Shown piece by piece: positions 1 through 8,062 of a stretch of 64,000 nucleotides of DNA; positions within the stretch are counted from its first letter, which is position 1, and every line of letters begins with the position of its first letter. Below the pieces are notes generated by a model. It was not told where the DNA came from. It saw nothing but the letters and a program-made list of their open reading frames with translations, and ran no database searches. The DNA comes from Pedobacter chitinilyticus. Lineage in GTDB: Bacteria > Bacteroidota > Bacteroidia > Sphingobacteriales > Sphingobacteriaceae. Position numbers and translations under genes: made by a program. The stretch is from assembly GCF_003313385.1 (NCBI RefSeq), contig NZ_QMHN01000004.1:250531-314530 (forward strand), written 5' to 3'.

Positions 1-163
1 TCCTTTGAGAGATTTCCCGAACCAACGGGAACATTTTATGGAAGTTTGGCACAAGGAACTTAAGGCATTGGGTGCTAAATATGCTGTGGTATCTGGTATA
101 GGAGAGCGGCGCTTCAAGCATGCTGTTGAAGCGATTGATGAGTTTTTGCTGGGCACTATGTAA
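1..163 (+). CDS. AAA-type ATPase (NadR/Ttd14-like), C-terminal fragment
   Basis: The first 163 bases continue an open frame (codons in phase with position 2) that ends at TAA 161-163. About 53 residues are visible, beginning PLRDFPNQREHFMEVW and including YAVVSGIGERRF. The P-L-R-D-x-P-x-Q-R-E-x-F and V-V-S-G-x-G-E-R-R pattern is what I associate with the end of the AAA_28 (NadR/Ttd14-type) ATPases linked to NAD metabolism; the Walker motifs would lie outside the window. The 5' part is missing because the window begins inside the gene. The family call rests on a short tail and is moderate only. Confidence 0.55.
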   Translation, partial: PLRDFPNQREHFMEVWHKELKALGAKYAVVSGIGERRFKHAVEAIDEFLLGTM

Positions 164-171
164 AAATTTTC

Positions 172-200
172 GTCATTGCGAGGCATGAAGATGCAATGAC
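172..200. repeat. Short imperfect palindrome GTCATTGC...GCAATGAC
   Basis: Perfect 8-bp arms at 172-179 and 193-200 flank a 13-nt spacer just after the first gene. The sequence resembles the GTCATT...AATGAC hairpins found in other intergenic regions of this window. Confidence 0.6.
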
Positions 201-215
201 ATAATGCGTAAGGTT

Positions 216-255
216 TAAAAAACAAAGGCGGCTATCATACAATAGCCGCCTTGTT
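216..255 (-). terminator. Intrinsic terminator of the DUF47-PiT operon
   Basis: Arms 225-234 and 243-252 form a perfect 10-bp GC-rich stem (GGCGGCTA core) with an 8-nt loop. Read on the minus strand it is followed by a run of T residues (A-rich 216-226 on the plus strand). It lies 17 bp beyond the stop of the PiT gene. Confidence 0.8.
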
Positions 256-271
256 ATGTTGTTTTATGCTG

Positions 272-1564
272 TTAGATAAACAGGCTTAAAATGTAATACA
301 AGATTGCCGCCAAAGCTGCAGATACAGGAATGGTTAAAACCCAAGCCCAAACAAGCTTAACGGTAACACCCCATTTTACTGCAGAAGTTCCTTTGGTTAA
401 ACCAGAACCAATGATAGAACCAGTAATGGTGTGCGTGGTACTTACAGGGATTTTCAAGTGCTCAGTAAAGTAAAGTGTTAATGCACCTGCAGTTTCTGCA
501 GTTACACCTTCAAATGGCGTTACTTTAGTGATTTTAGAACCCATTGTTTTTACGATTTTCCATCCACCGCTTAAAGTTCCTATTGAAATAGCTGTATAAC
601 AGGCTAATGGAATCCATGGTGGCATATGTGCCGCTATTTCGTCGCCATTGGCATCTTTAGACGGCAATACCACGTGTAACCAGTCTGGCATACTGCTCAT
701 AGAAACACCACTTTGGTGTACATAAACCAATACCGCTGCCGCAATAATCCCCATTACTTTTTGCGAATCGTTACCACCGTGGCCCAAACTGAACGCCGCA
801 GAAGATAATAATTGCATTTTTCTAAGCCATTTAGTTGATTGGTGATGACTTAAGAAACTGAAGATTAAACAAAACGAGCTAATGGTAAGTACAATAAAGG
901 CAACTAAGAACCATTTGATGTTATGCGATTCAAATACGACACTCCAGAAATGAGATTCAAAACGAGGTTTATGAATCTTATCGTATGGGATCATTTGGAG
1001 ATATACAAAAACTACGGTGGCAATCATCAAACCAAGCGTAAAAAGCTTTGGTCCAATGCTCTTTTTGGCCGAATGTAAAAGCCAGACAGAAATACAGTAG
1101 GAAACAATGGCGCCAATTAATGGAGCTAGGACAATAAACCCTACAATCACCAAAACGCCTGTTGGCATTTCGCCTGCTTTACCTTCTTTGTACCAATTTA
1201 CTACGTCTAAGCCCGCATGAGCTACAGCAGCACCCGCAAAACCACCAATTAAAGTGTGAGATGAACTAGAAGGTATGCCGAACCACCAAGTTAATAAATT
1301 CCAAATAATGGCCGCAATAACCCCCGCTAGAATTACCGTAAGGTTAATTTCCATGGTATTGGCTGTTTTTGCAACGGTATCGGCAACGCCGAAACCAAAT
1401 ACCCAGTAGGCCAAGAAATTAAAAAAAGCAGCCCATACTACAGCTTGAAAAGGTGTAAGCACCTTTGTAGCTACGATGGTTGCAATTGCATTAGCAGCAT
1501 CGTGAAAACCATTGATGTAATCAAAGATGAGGGCTAAAACAATAATTAAGAGAAGTATGGTCAT
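272..1564 (-). CDS. pit: PiT-family inorganic phosphate transporter
   Basis: Low-affinity, ion-coupled phosphate permease of the inner membrane. The 430-aa protein is hydrophobic throughout. It has the duplicated PiT signature: GFHDAANAIAT at about residues 19-29 in the first half and GHGGNDSQK at about 261-269 in the second. A serine/threonine-rich VSTTHTITGS segment lies near the C-terminus. Length fits bacterial PiT proteins. It begins 7 bp after the stop of the upstream DUF47 gene, the usual partner of PiT, so the two form one operon ending in the hairpin at 216-255. PiT proteins can also carry sulfate in some lineages, but the DUF47 partner favours phosphate. Confidence 0.92.
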   Translation of the reverse strand: MTILLLIIVLALIFDYINGFHDAANAIATIVATKVLTPFQAVVWAAFFNFLAYWVFGFGVADTVAKTANTMEINLTVILAGVIAAIIWNLLTWWFGIPSSSSHTLIGGFAGAAVAHAGLDVVNWYKEGKAGEMPTGVLVIVGFIVLAPLIGAIVSYCISVWLLHSAKKSIGPKLFTLGLMIATVVFVYLQMIPYDKIHKPRFESHFWSVVFESHNIKWFLVAFIVLTISSFCLIFSFLSHHQSTKWLRKMQLLSSAAFSLGHGGNDSQKVMGIIAAAVLVYVHQSGVSMSSMPDWLHVVLPSKDANGDEIAAHMPPWIPLACYTAISIGTLSGGWKIVKTMGSKITKVTPFEGVTAETAGALTLYFTEHLKIPVSTTHTITGSIIGSGLTKGTSAVKWGVTVKLVWAWVLTIPVSAALAAILYYILSLFI

Positions 1565-1571
1565 AATGGTC

Positions 1572-2213
1572 TTATGCGTTTTTAACCAAGATAGATTCTA
1601 GCACGTTGGCCGCATCTTCACATTTATCAGTCGCAATTTCTAAGGTTTGTAACACCTCTTTTTGCTTAATTAATTCTATCGCATTGGTTTCAAACTCGAA
1701 CAAACGAGCAATGGCAAGGTTACAAGTATAATCTGCTTGGTTTTCCGCACTGTTGATTCTCACGCAAGCATCTGCAATTACCCTGATGTTTTTAAAGCTT
1801 CTCAATTCTTTGATCGCTTTTTCAAGGTCACCACACATTTCAACCAATAACTCGGCAAGTTTTACCATTGGCTCGCCAATGTTAGTCACGTTGTAAAGTT
1901 CAATGTTTCCTGCTGATGCATGGATATAATCTGCAATATCGTCGATAGCACTCGCCAATGAGTGGATGTCTTCTCTATCAAAAGGAGTGATAAAGTTTTT
2001 GCTCAACTCAATAAAGATCGTGTGCGTAATGTCGTCACCTACGTGCTCCAAACGTTCAACCTCTTTAATGGCTTCTTTTCTTTTTTCGATGTCGTCGGTA
2101 GTTACTACTACTAAAAGTGCTTCTGCAATTTTCCTAACGTTACTTCCTGCTTGTTCAAACAATGGCTGGAACTTTTTGTCTTTAGGGGTAAAGAAGCTGA
2201 ATATATTGCTCAT
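1572..2213 (-). CDS. DUF47 / PhoU-like PiT accessory protein
   Basis: Cytoplasmic helical protein of the DUF47 (TIGR00153) family, distantly related to PhoU and thought to regulate the PiT permease encoded just downstream. From the start at 2213 it is 213 aa, beginning MSNIFSFFTPKDKKF, which is the typical family N-terminus. An upstream in-frame methionine at 2249 would add 12 hydrophobic residues not expected in the family, so I chose 2213. Acidic clusters EHVGDD and DDIADYIH match the metal-binding helices of PhoU-like proteins. A TTAACA direct repeat 37 bp upstream may be a phosphate-responsive operator. Confidence 0.9.
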   Translation of the reverse strand: MSNIFSFFTPKDKKFQPLFEQAGSNVRKIAEALLVVVTTDDIEKRKEAIKEVERLEHVGDDITHTIFIELSKNFITPFDREDIHSLASAIDDIADYIHASAGNIELYNVTNIGEPMVKLAELLVEMCGDLEKAIKELRSFKNIRVIADACVRINSAENQADYTCNLAIARLFEFETNAIELIKQKEVLQTLEIATDKCEDAANVLESILVKNA

Positions 2214-2249
2214 ACTTATTTTAAATATGATGCAAAAGTAAAACCGCAA

Positions 2250-2266
2250 TGTTAAGTTAATGTTAA
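2250..2266 (-). promoter_or_regulatory. Candidate Pho-type box upstream of DUF47-pit
   Basis: On the minus strand it reads TTAACA-TTAAC-TTAACA, two 6-bp direct repeats at 11-bp spacing, 37 bp before the DUF47 start codon. The same layout, 15 of 17 bases identical, lies upstream of the kinase gene at 3434-3450. The form equals the Bacillus PhoP box (TTAACA-type direct repeats); its use here is inference. Confidence 0.4.
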
Positions 2267-2359
2267 CTTTGGCGACAATTTTACTTGATTGTTAAGTGAT
2301 AACGGATTGTAGCCTAATAAAATGGCCTCCATTAATCTTAAAGAAGGATATGCGGCGAA

Positions 2360-3412
2360 TTATTTTTTACCGTAGTTCAACAAAGGTTCGTTGTTTTTTT
2401 GAAGCGTAAAAGCAAAAGTGGTCCCAATGCTTGGCGTACTACGTACCGAAATAGTTTGTTGGTGAGCTTCTAAGATGTGTTTTACAATGGCTAAACCTAA
2501 TCCAGTTCCACCTTCTTTTCTAGAACGGTGAGAGTCTATCCTGTAAAAACGTTCAAATAAGCGAGGAAGATGTTTTTCCTCAATGCCCATTCCGTCGTCG
2601 GTTACCTCTATTAAATATTGATCGTGAAGCTCAAAGATTTTGATTGAGGTGGAGCCATTCTCTTTGCCGTACTTGATGGAATTCTGAATAAGGTTGATTA
2701 ACACCTGTCTAATTTTCTCCCTATCGGCGTACACCATTGTAGGGGTAGTGTATTTGTCTTTAAAGATGAATTTGGTTTTGTTATCGGCAGCTTTGTCTTC
2801 CAAAATGTCAAGAACTTCCTTAATTAAGGGAACAATATCAAAGCGAACATAGTTGATTGGAATTTCTCCCGTTTCTAGTTTGGAAATTGAATCTAAATCT
2901 TTGATGAGATAGCTTAAACGTTCAATATTGTTTTCGGCTTTCTTTAAAAACTTTACAGCCATCTCTGGATCATCTGAAATACAATCTTGAAGCGTTTCTA
3001 TATAACCCTGTATAGCAAACAAAGGCGTTTTAAATTCATGCGATACATTGGAAAGAAATTCTCTTCTAAATTGTTCCTGCTTTTTTAACAATTCAATTTC
3101 TTTCTTTTTGGCGCCTGCCCATTCCTCTACTTCTTGTTGTACATCATTAATAGGATCCGAACTCACATATTCTCCAAGGGCTTCTTTCAAATCCTTACCA
3201 AGCTTTAGGTTGTGAATCAACTTATAAATAAGCTTAATTTTGCTGTAGATGTATTTTTCAAGTAAATAGTAGAATACCAAAAAACTGGTTCCGAAGGAAA
3301 TTCCGAACGAAATCAGCAGGTAGTACCAGCTTCCCTGAAAATGGTAGTTCACTAAGCCAATAGACAAGCCCACGGCCAATGCTGTAATTAAAACCAGTAC
3401 GCTAAATTTCAT
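2360..3412 (-). CDS. Membrane sensor histidine kinase, PhoR-like
   Basis: Two-component sensor kinase of 350 aa. There are two transmembrane helices at about residues 4-22 and 30-50 with almost no periplasmic loop. A linker follows, then the dimerisation/phosphoacceptor domain (H-box FLSNVSHEFKTP, His125) and the ATPase domain (N-box NLIQNSIKYG about 240-249, G1 DDGMGI about 272-277, G2 GGTGLGLAIV about 301-310). The short two-helix N-terminus without sensor domain and the class of H-box fit PhoR-type kinases. No response regulator is adjacent. A TTAACA-type box upstream is shared with the phosphate transporter operon, which supports a phosphate role but does not prove it. Confidence 0.85.
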   Translation of the reverse strand: MKFSVLVLITALAVGLSIGLVNYHFQGSWYYLLISFGISFGTSFLVFYYLLEKYIYSKIKLIYKLIHNLKLGKDLKEALGEYVSSDPINDVQQEVEEWAGAKKKEIELLKKQEQFRREFLSNVSHEFKTPLFAIQGYIETLQDCISDDPEMAVKFLKKAENNIERLSYLIKDLDSISKLETGEIPINYVRFDIVPLIKEVLDILEDKAADNKTKFIFKDKYTTPTMVYADREKIRQVLINLIQNSIKYGKENGSTSIKIFELHDQYLIEVTDDGMGIEEKHLPRLFERFYRIDSHRSRKEGGTGLGLAIVKHILEAHQQTISVRSTPSIGTTFAFTLQKNNEPLLNYGKK

Positions 3413-3433
3413 ATGGCTAAATTACAGCTAATA

Positions 3434-3450
3434 AGTTAAGATAATGTTAA
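3434..3450 (-). promoter_or_regulatory. Candidate Pho-type box upstream of the histidine kinase
   Basis: Minus strand reads TTAACA-TTATC-TTAACT, ending 22 bp before the kinase start codon. It is a close copy (15/17) of the element at 2250-2266, with the same 11-bp phasing of the half-sites. Confidence 0.38.
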
Positions 3451-3458
3451 CACACTGG

Positions 3459-4214
3459 CTATAATTTTTCTGTTAGATATTTCCAATAGCGTTTGGGTAC
3501 ATGTTGGGTATGCAGTTTGGTGTTTTTTCTTGCTACAATATTCGTGCTTTTAAAATAGTTCTTCCATAAATCTGCATATAGATTTTCCTTTTCATCTAGC
3601 AGATTTTGGTTTGTTTTTTTTAGCAGGCTGATGTCTATATCCATTTCAATTTCTTCTACGGTTTGGAGGTCGTAAAAAATGCCATAGTGTCTTTTTAGAT
3701 CGTAAATGATCCATTGTTGGTCGGCGTAACGGTTTTTAAAATGATTAACTAGTAATGGGATCACATTAAAGTCGGGATCTATACCGCAGTAAAACATTCC
3801 ATCGGCAGTTTTCTGGAAGCGTATAAAAGCCTCCATCCTGTGCTTTTCCCGTTCTACCTTTCTGGCCGTTTGCGTAATGCTTAACACTTGCGGATGCCCA
3901 TAATTTTGCTCGGCACCGCTGGGACTTTGGAAAATATAGATGATGAACTGAAAAAGATCGTGGTGGATTTGCGGGAGTTCGGAGAGATAGGAACAATAAG
4001 CTCTGCGCATCCAAGCCCTATCCAATTTCTTGGCCATGCCTTTCCACACCCTGTCTGCTTTTTCCCTGTCGGTTAACACTTCAAAGCTGGGCATGAAAGC
4101 ATCTGGCTGATGGATTTCCTTGGATTTCAATATTGCTGGTCCAGGTTTTCGCTCAAACCATTCAAATACTGCGGTGAGTAGGCCTTCTAAAGTTCCATCG
4201 AAAATGTAAATCAT
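3459..4214 (-). CDS. TIGR03915-type DNA metabolism protein (DUF4130)
   Basis: A 251-aa soluble protein beginning MIYIFDGTLEGLLTAVFEWF, the recognisable opening of the TIGR03915/DUF4130 family. The C-terminal segment NTKLHTQHVPKRYWKYL is also typical. The family is almost always encoded beside a TIGR03916 radical SAM protein, as here (next gene upstream, 145 bp away). The pair has been proposed to act in DNA modification or repair, but I know of no established biochemical activity. Rich in aromatic and basic residues, no signal peptide. The call is firm at family level; function is unknown. Confidence 0.82.
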   Translation of the reverse strand: MIYIFDGTLEGLLTAVFEWFERKPGPAILKSKEIHQPDAFMPSFEVLTDREKADRVWKGMAKKLDRAWMRRAYCSYLSELPQIHHDLFQFIIYIFQSPSGAEQNYGHPQVLSITQTARKVEREKHRMEAFIRFQKTADGMFYCGIDPDFNVIPLLVNHFKNRYADQQWIIYDLKRHYGIFYDLQTVEEIEMDIDISLLKKTNQNLLDEKENLYADLWKNYFKSTNIVARKNTKLHTQHVPKRYWKYLTEKL

Positions 4215-4359
4215 AGTTTTAAATAATATTATAAACCATCTAAGACACCTAAGTACATTTTAGACAATCCCCTTAAATGCTCTTAAATGTCTAAGGTGGT
4301 AATAGAGCGGGGTAGGTCAAAAACCTTAATGTCCCTTTATGCCTTAATGTTAAACATCA

Positions 4360-5616
4360 TTAAAAAAGTAAAAGCTGCTCATTAGGTGTCTTCAAATACT
4401 TGCTCTGGCTTTCGGCTAAAATAAATCCCTTAATTTGGTGCGACTGAAAATCTTTTAACTGAAAAGGGGTATCGGCGCAGGTTATAAAGTGTTTAGCCCT
4501 GTTGTAGGCAATGCCGATTTTTTTCAACTGATGGATATAAAGTTTTCCAAATTTGCGAGCTTGTATAATTTTTTGTGCAGAGCCAACACCAATACCTGGA
4601 ATGCGTAAAATCATCTGATAATCGGCAGTATTAATGTCAATAGGGAATAAGTGCATGTTGCGTAAAGCCCAGCTTAATTTTGGATCGATATCGGTATCTA
4701 AGTGTGGGTTGTTGTCATTTAGCAACTCTTTTACATCAAATCCATAAAAGCGCATGAGCCAATCCGTTTGGTATAACCTGTTCTCCCGTAAAAGTGGTGG
4801 TTGTGAGCCCAAAATAGGCATTCGGCTATCATTGCTAATAGGGATATAACCAGAATAATAAACTCGTTTTAAGGAAAAGCTCTTATAAAAATTGGCAGCG
4901 GTATACATAATGTCCTTATCTGTTTCTGGAGTAGCGCCCACCACCATTTGGGTGCTTTGCCCTGCAGGAACGAATTTAGGCACGCTCTTGATCAGTTTCT
5001 TTTCCTCTTTAAATTGTACAATCTGGTTTTTGATAAAACCCAAAGGCTTGATCACATCTTGATGGCTTTTTTCTGGTGCCAAAAGCTTTAGACCTACTTC
5101 GGTGGGCATCTCCAAGTTAATACTCATTCTATCTACATAAAGTCCAGCTTCTGTAATTAGTTCGTCGCTAGCTCCAGGGATTGTTTTTAGATGGATGTAG
5201 CCATTGTAGTTTTCTTCAAGTCTTAATTTCTTCACTACCCTAAGCAATCGCTCCATGGTAAAATCAGCATTCTTAAAAATTCCAGAACTTAAAAATAGCC
5301 CTTCAATGTAATTCCTCCGATAGAAATTCATGGTCAGTTCCACCACTTCGTCTACCGTAAAAGCTGCACGTTCAATATCATTGCTGCGCCTCGAAACGCA
5401 GTAGGCACAATCGAAGATACAATGATTGGTAAGGAGTATTTTTAATAGAGATACACAGCGGCCATCTTCGGTATAGGTATGGCAAATACCCGATTGATGT
5501 CCGTTACCAACACCTTTATTGGTGTTTTTTCTATCGCTACCGCTTGATGAGCAAGATACATCGTACTTTGCGGCATCGGCCAGTATATTGAGTTTTTGAA
5601 TTAACCTTTCAGACAT
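4360..5616 (-). CDS. Putative DNA modification/repair radical SAM protein (TIGR03916)
   Basis: A 418-aa protein with the radical SAM cluster motif C-x3-C-x2-C at Cys66, Cys70, Cys73 (NHCIFDCAYC). Near residues 325-365 is a helix-hairpin-helix segment (ILRIPGIGVGSAQKII) of the kind that binds DNA non-specifically. Extra cysteines near the N-terminus (SC at about 21-22, GIC and GRC at about 45-54) may serve an auxiliary role. Radical SAM chemistry plus HhH and the TIGR03915 partner suggest a reaction on DNA bases or nucleotides. Substrate is unknown. A 14-bp-arm perfect palindrome ends only 3 bp before the start codon, so the gene is probably tightly regulated. Confidence 0.85.
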   Translation of the reverse strand: MSERLIQKLNILADAAKYDVSCSSSGSDRKNTNKGVGNGHQSGICHTYTEDGRCVSLLKILLTNHCIFDCAYCVSRRSNDIERAAFTVDEVVELTMNFYRRNYIEGLFLSSGIFKNADFTMERLLRVVKKLRLEENYNGYIHLKTIPGASDELITEAGLYVDRMSINLEMPTEVGLKLLAPEKSHQDVIKPLGFIKNQIVQFKEEKKLIKSVPKFVPAGQSTQMVVGATPETDKDIMYTAANFYKSFSLKRVYYSGYIPISNDSRMPILGSQPPLLRENRLYQTDWLMRFYGFDVKELLNDNNPHLDTDIDPKLSWALRNMHLFPIDINTADYQMILRIPGIGVGSAQKIIQARKFGKLYIHQLKKIGIAYNRAKHFITCADTPFQLKDFQSHQIKGFILAESQSKYLKTPNEQLLLF

Positions 5617-5619
5617 GAC

Positions 5620-5654
5620 TAGCTATTTTACTAACAAATATAGTAAAATAGCTA
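5620..5654 (-). promoter_or_regulatory. Perfect palindrome abutting the radical SAM start codon
   Basis: Arms TAGCTATTTTACTA (5620-5633) and TAGTAAAATAGCTA (5641-5654) are exact reverse complements around a 7-nt spacer. The element sits between the HD gene stop (5665) and the radical SAM start (5616). It has no GC-rich stem and no T tract at the right place, so an operator or 5'-leader hairpin is more likely than a terminator. Confidence 0.6.
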
Positions 5655-5664
5655 ATATTTTTAG

Positions 5665-6312
5665 TTATTTTTTGCCTTCCCACTCTGAATAGAACTGCTC
5701 CAGATAGGTCACCATAAATTGATGTCTTTGTTCGGCCATTGCTTTACCTGTTTCTGTCTTCATCAAATCTTTTAGCAACAGCAGTTTTTCGTAGAAATGG
5801 TTGATGGTGGGAGAGGTGGTGTTTTTATACTGCTCTTTGTTCATCTGTAGGTTAGGTTTGATTTCGGGATTGTACAACACCCTATTCTTAAAACCTCCGT
5901 AAGTAAATGCTCTAGCAATACCAATGGCGCCAATGGCATCTAATCTGTCGGCATCCTGAACTACATCTAATTCTTTAGAGAAGTACGAAATTTCGCCAAA
6001 GCTAGCTTTAAAAGAAAGGTTTTTGATGATCAATTTTACTTCCTCAATAATTTTGGGCTCAAGGCCAATGCTTGCTAAGAAATCACCTGCTTTCTGGGGG
6101 CCAATTTCTTCATCGCCACCATTAAACTTACTATCGGCAATGTCATGTAAAAGTGCAGCCAAGGCTACAATTAATTCATCTGCCTGCTCGGTACTATTAA
6201 TGTGCTTTGCTGTTTTATACACACGTTCAATATGGAACCAGTCGTGGCCAGCTTCGGCATCGGCAAGGGTGTTTTTAACAAAGTTGATGGTAAGGTCTAA
6301 AATCTGTTGCAT
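5665..6312 (-). CDS. HD-domain phosphohydrolase
   Basis: A 215-aa cytoplasmic HD-superfamily protein. The metal-binding residues are visible: H23-D24 with H27 (GHDWFHIERV), the H56-D57 doublet (LLHDIADSKF), and a later Asp in DADRLDAIGA. This arrangement, with the GHDWxHxxRV start and DADRLDAIGAIGIAR, matches the YedJ-like group of small HD hydrolases, which are likely to act on nucleotides or related phosphates. No partner domain is present. It lies 48 bp upstream of the radical SAM gene in the same direction and may share its transcript, although a palindrome separates them. The substrate cannot be read from sequence. Confidence 0.82.
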   Translation of the reverse strand: MQQILDLTINFVKNTLADAEAGHDWFHIERVYKTAKHINSTEQADELIVALAALLHDIADSKFNGGDEEIGPQKAGDFLASIGLEPKIIEEVKLIIKNLSFKASFGEISYFSKELDVVQDADRLDAIGAIGIARAFTYGGFKNRVLYNPEIKPNLQMNKEQYKNTTSPTINHFYEKLLLLKDLMKTETGKAMAEQRHQFMVTYLEQFYSEWEGKK

Positions 6313-6400
6313 ATATGCTAAAGTAAGGGTTAACTTTTAGCTTCTTTAACTACAGCTTGTGAAAAAAAATCACATAAAGATAAATGACTGACTGCTAAAT

Positions 6401-6440
6401 AAAAAGAAATGCTCAATGTAATGATGAACACTGAGCATTT
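6401..6440 (-). terminator. Terminator after the small XRE gene
   Basis: Arms AAATGCTCA (6407-6415) and TGAGCATTT (6432-6440) form a 9-bp stem with a 16-nt loop. On the minus strand the stem runs into a T-rich stretch (6396-6406 complement). It lies 18 bp past the XRE stop codon. Confidence 0.6.
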
Positions 6441-6458
6441 TGTTTGGTTCGGCAAATA

Positions 6459-6692
6459 CTAGTAAGCACGCCTTGAAGCCAATAGCTCTAGGGTGTCTAC
6501 TTCAAGCAGTTTGGCAATGAGGAAAAGTCGATCGAGGCTGATTTTACTGTAACCCAATTCAATTTTGCTGTAGGCATTTTGGGAAATTCCGATTTTAGAA
6601 GCTAATTCTTGTTGCGAAATTTTTTTAAACTCGCGAACTTTCCTGATTCTTTTAGCGATGCGGTGCATCTCTTTTTTGTATTTTTCATTCAT
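6459..6692 (-). CDS. Small XRE-family helix-turn-helix regulator
   Basis: A 77-aa protein consisting of little more than one Cro/CI-type helix-turn-helix (about residues 12-70: VREFKKISQQELASKIGISQ, then NAYSKIELGYSKIS). It is DNA-binding by family. No sensor or oligomerisation domain is visible beyond the C-terminal helix. Single-gene unit with its own terminator; no toxin gene lies beside it, so an antitoxin role is not supported. Target unknown. Confidence 0.8.
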   Translation of the reverse strand: MNEKYKKEMHRIAKRIRKVREFKKISQQELASKIGISQNAYSKIELGYSKISLDRLFLIAKLLEVDTLELLASRRAY

Positions 6693-6805
6693 GGGGCAGA
6701 TAGTTAGTTGGGGATAAATCTATGCAAATATTTTACAGTTTGCAAGTTTATTCCCTAGTAATCATCTGGTTACAACTTTTTTGTTTATGAAAAATAGAGG
6801 TTTTT

Positions 6806-7993
6806 TTATCGGTTTGGGCGCTCATTTTCAGGCCTTCTACTGCCATCGTAAAGCTCATATTCTAGCATTCTACAATCTAGTTTTCCATTGTAAAATTCTA
6901 TCTTTTTATCGGCCTTTAAACCGATTTTTTTTGCTAAATCAGGATTGCCTGTAAAAATGTACCCGTGGTAACCTTTACAATCTGTTTTCATGAAATCGCC
7001 CATACGTTTGTAGGTGAGCTCCAATTTACTATGGGTGCCTAATCTTTCGCCATATTCGGGATTAAAAACAACGACTCCTTTTTGTCCTTCAGGCACAGTA
7101 GTTTCAGCAAAATCTCCCACCTCAAATTGGATAAGTTGATCGACACCTGCAGTTTTTGCATTTTTCCTGCTCACATCAACAGCATCTTCAGAAAGGTCTG
7201 AAGCAATGATTTGTAGATCTACATTTTTAATCACCTGATCTTTTAGGATCCGTCTTTCCTGAAAAAATACTTCTTCATCATAGCCAATGATGTGCATAAA
7301 ACCATAATTCATCCTATACAAGCCTGGGCGACGGTTGGTGGCTAATAAAGCAGCTTCGATAGCTAATGTGCCTGAACCGCACATTGGGTTAACGAAAGGC
7401 GATTTTCTATCCCATTTGGTCGCCATGATCACACTTGTAGCCAAAGCTTCTAACATAGGCGCTTTTCCTGGGATTTTTCGATAGCCGTGCTTACTCAATG
7501 TCTCTCCGCTAGTATCAATAAATATAGTGGCATCCGCATCTTTCCAATACAAATGAATTACAGTTTTATTAGCATCAGCACCGCTATTTGGACGAATGCC
7601 TTTTTTTGATTTAATGCGGTCTACAATGGCATCCTTTACCTTTAGATTGGCAAAAAGCGGAGTCGTAATAAAAGGATTATCAACATTTGACGTCACTGAA
7701 AAATAGCCCGAAAAATCAATGAGTTCTTCCCAAGCAATATCTACTAAAGTTTGGTAAAGTTCTTCAGGGTTTTTGGCCTCGAAACTCTTTAAACTATATA
7801 GAATTTGACTTGCACAACGCAGATTGAGATTAAGTTTTATACACTCAGTAAGGGTAATGTTAAGCTCTACACCAGTAGAAAAGGCTCTTTCAATGGTATA
7901 GCCCAGTTCCTCTACTTCTGTTTGGAGGTAGGATGATAGTCTTTTATTACAGGTGATAATTACCTTGCTCTTGGTGTGGAAAACTTGTGTCAT
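6806..7993 (-). CDS. THUMP-domain class I RNA methyltransferase (RlmL N-terminal-half type)
   Basis: SAM-dependent rRNA/tRNA methyltransferase of the THUMP + UPF0020 family (YpsC / RlmL-like). The N-terminal third is the THUMP region that captures RNA (NLRCASQILYSL). The catalytic domain carries the SAM-binding FVNPMCGSGTLAIEAA motif and the N-P-x-Y-G-E-R-L motif (VVFNPEYGERLG), where the base is flipped for N2-guanine methylation in relatives. Start chosen at ATG 7993 (MTQVFHTKSKVI). The open frame runs 31 residues further upstream, but that stretch overlaps the divergent DUF3127 gene and has no family likeness. The corrected length, 395 aa, is normal for the family. Confidence 0.88.
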   Translation of the reverse strand: MTQVFHTKSKVIITCNKRLSSYLQTEVEELGYTIERAFSTGVELNITLTECIKLNLNLRCASQILYSLKSFEAKNPEELYQTLVDIAWEELIDFSGYFSVTSNVDNPFITTPLFANLKVKDAIVDRIKSKKGIRPNSGADANKTVIHLYWKDADATIFIDTSGETLSKHGYRKIPGKAPMLEALATSVIMATKWDRKSPFVNPMCGSGTLAIEAALLATNRRPGLYRMNYGFMHIIGYDEEVFFQERRILKDQVIKNVDLQIIASDLSEDAVDVSRKNAKTAGVDQLIQFEVGDFAETTVPEGQKGVVVFNPEYGERLGTHSKLELTYKRMGDFMKTDCKGYHGYIFTGNPDLAKKIGLKADKKIEFYNGKLDCRMLEYELYDGSRRPENERPNR

Positions 7994-8062
7994 ATGATTT
8001 GCGAAGTTATCAATAAAAATATAGAGATTTGGATGGAAGAAGAGAAATATATTAGTATTGAT

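Noticed and set aside
6459..6692. Toxin-antitoxin system around the small XRE protein
   Set aside because: No small toxin-like gene lies next to it; neighbours are an HD hydrolase and a THUMP methyltransferase.
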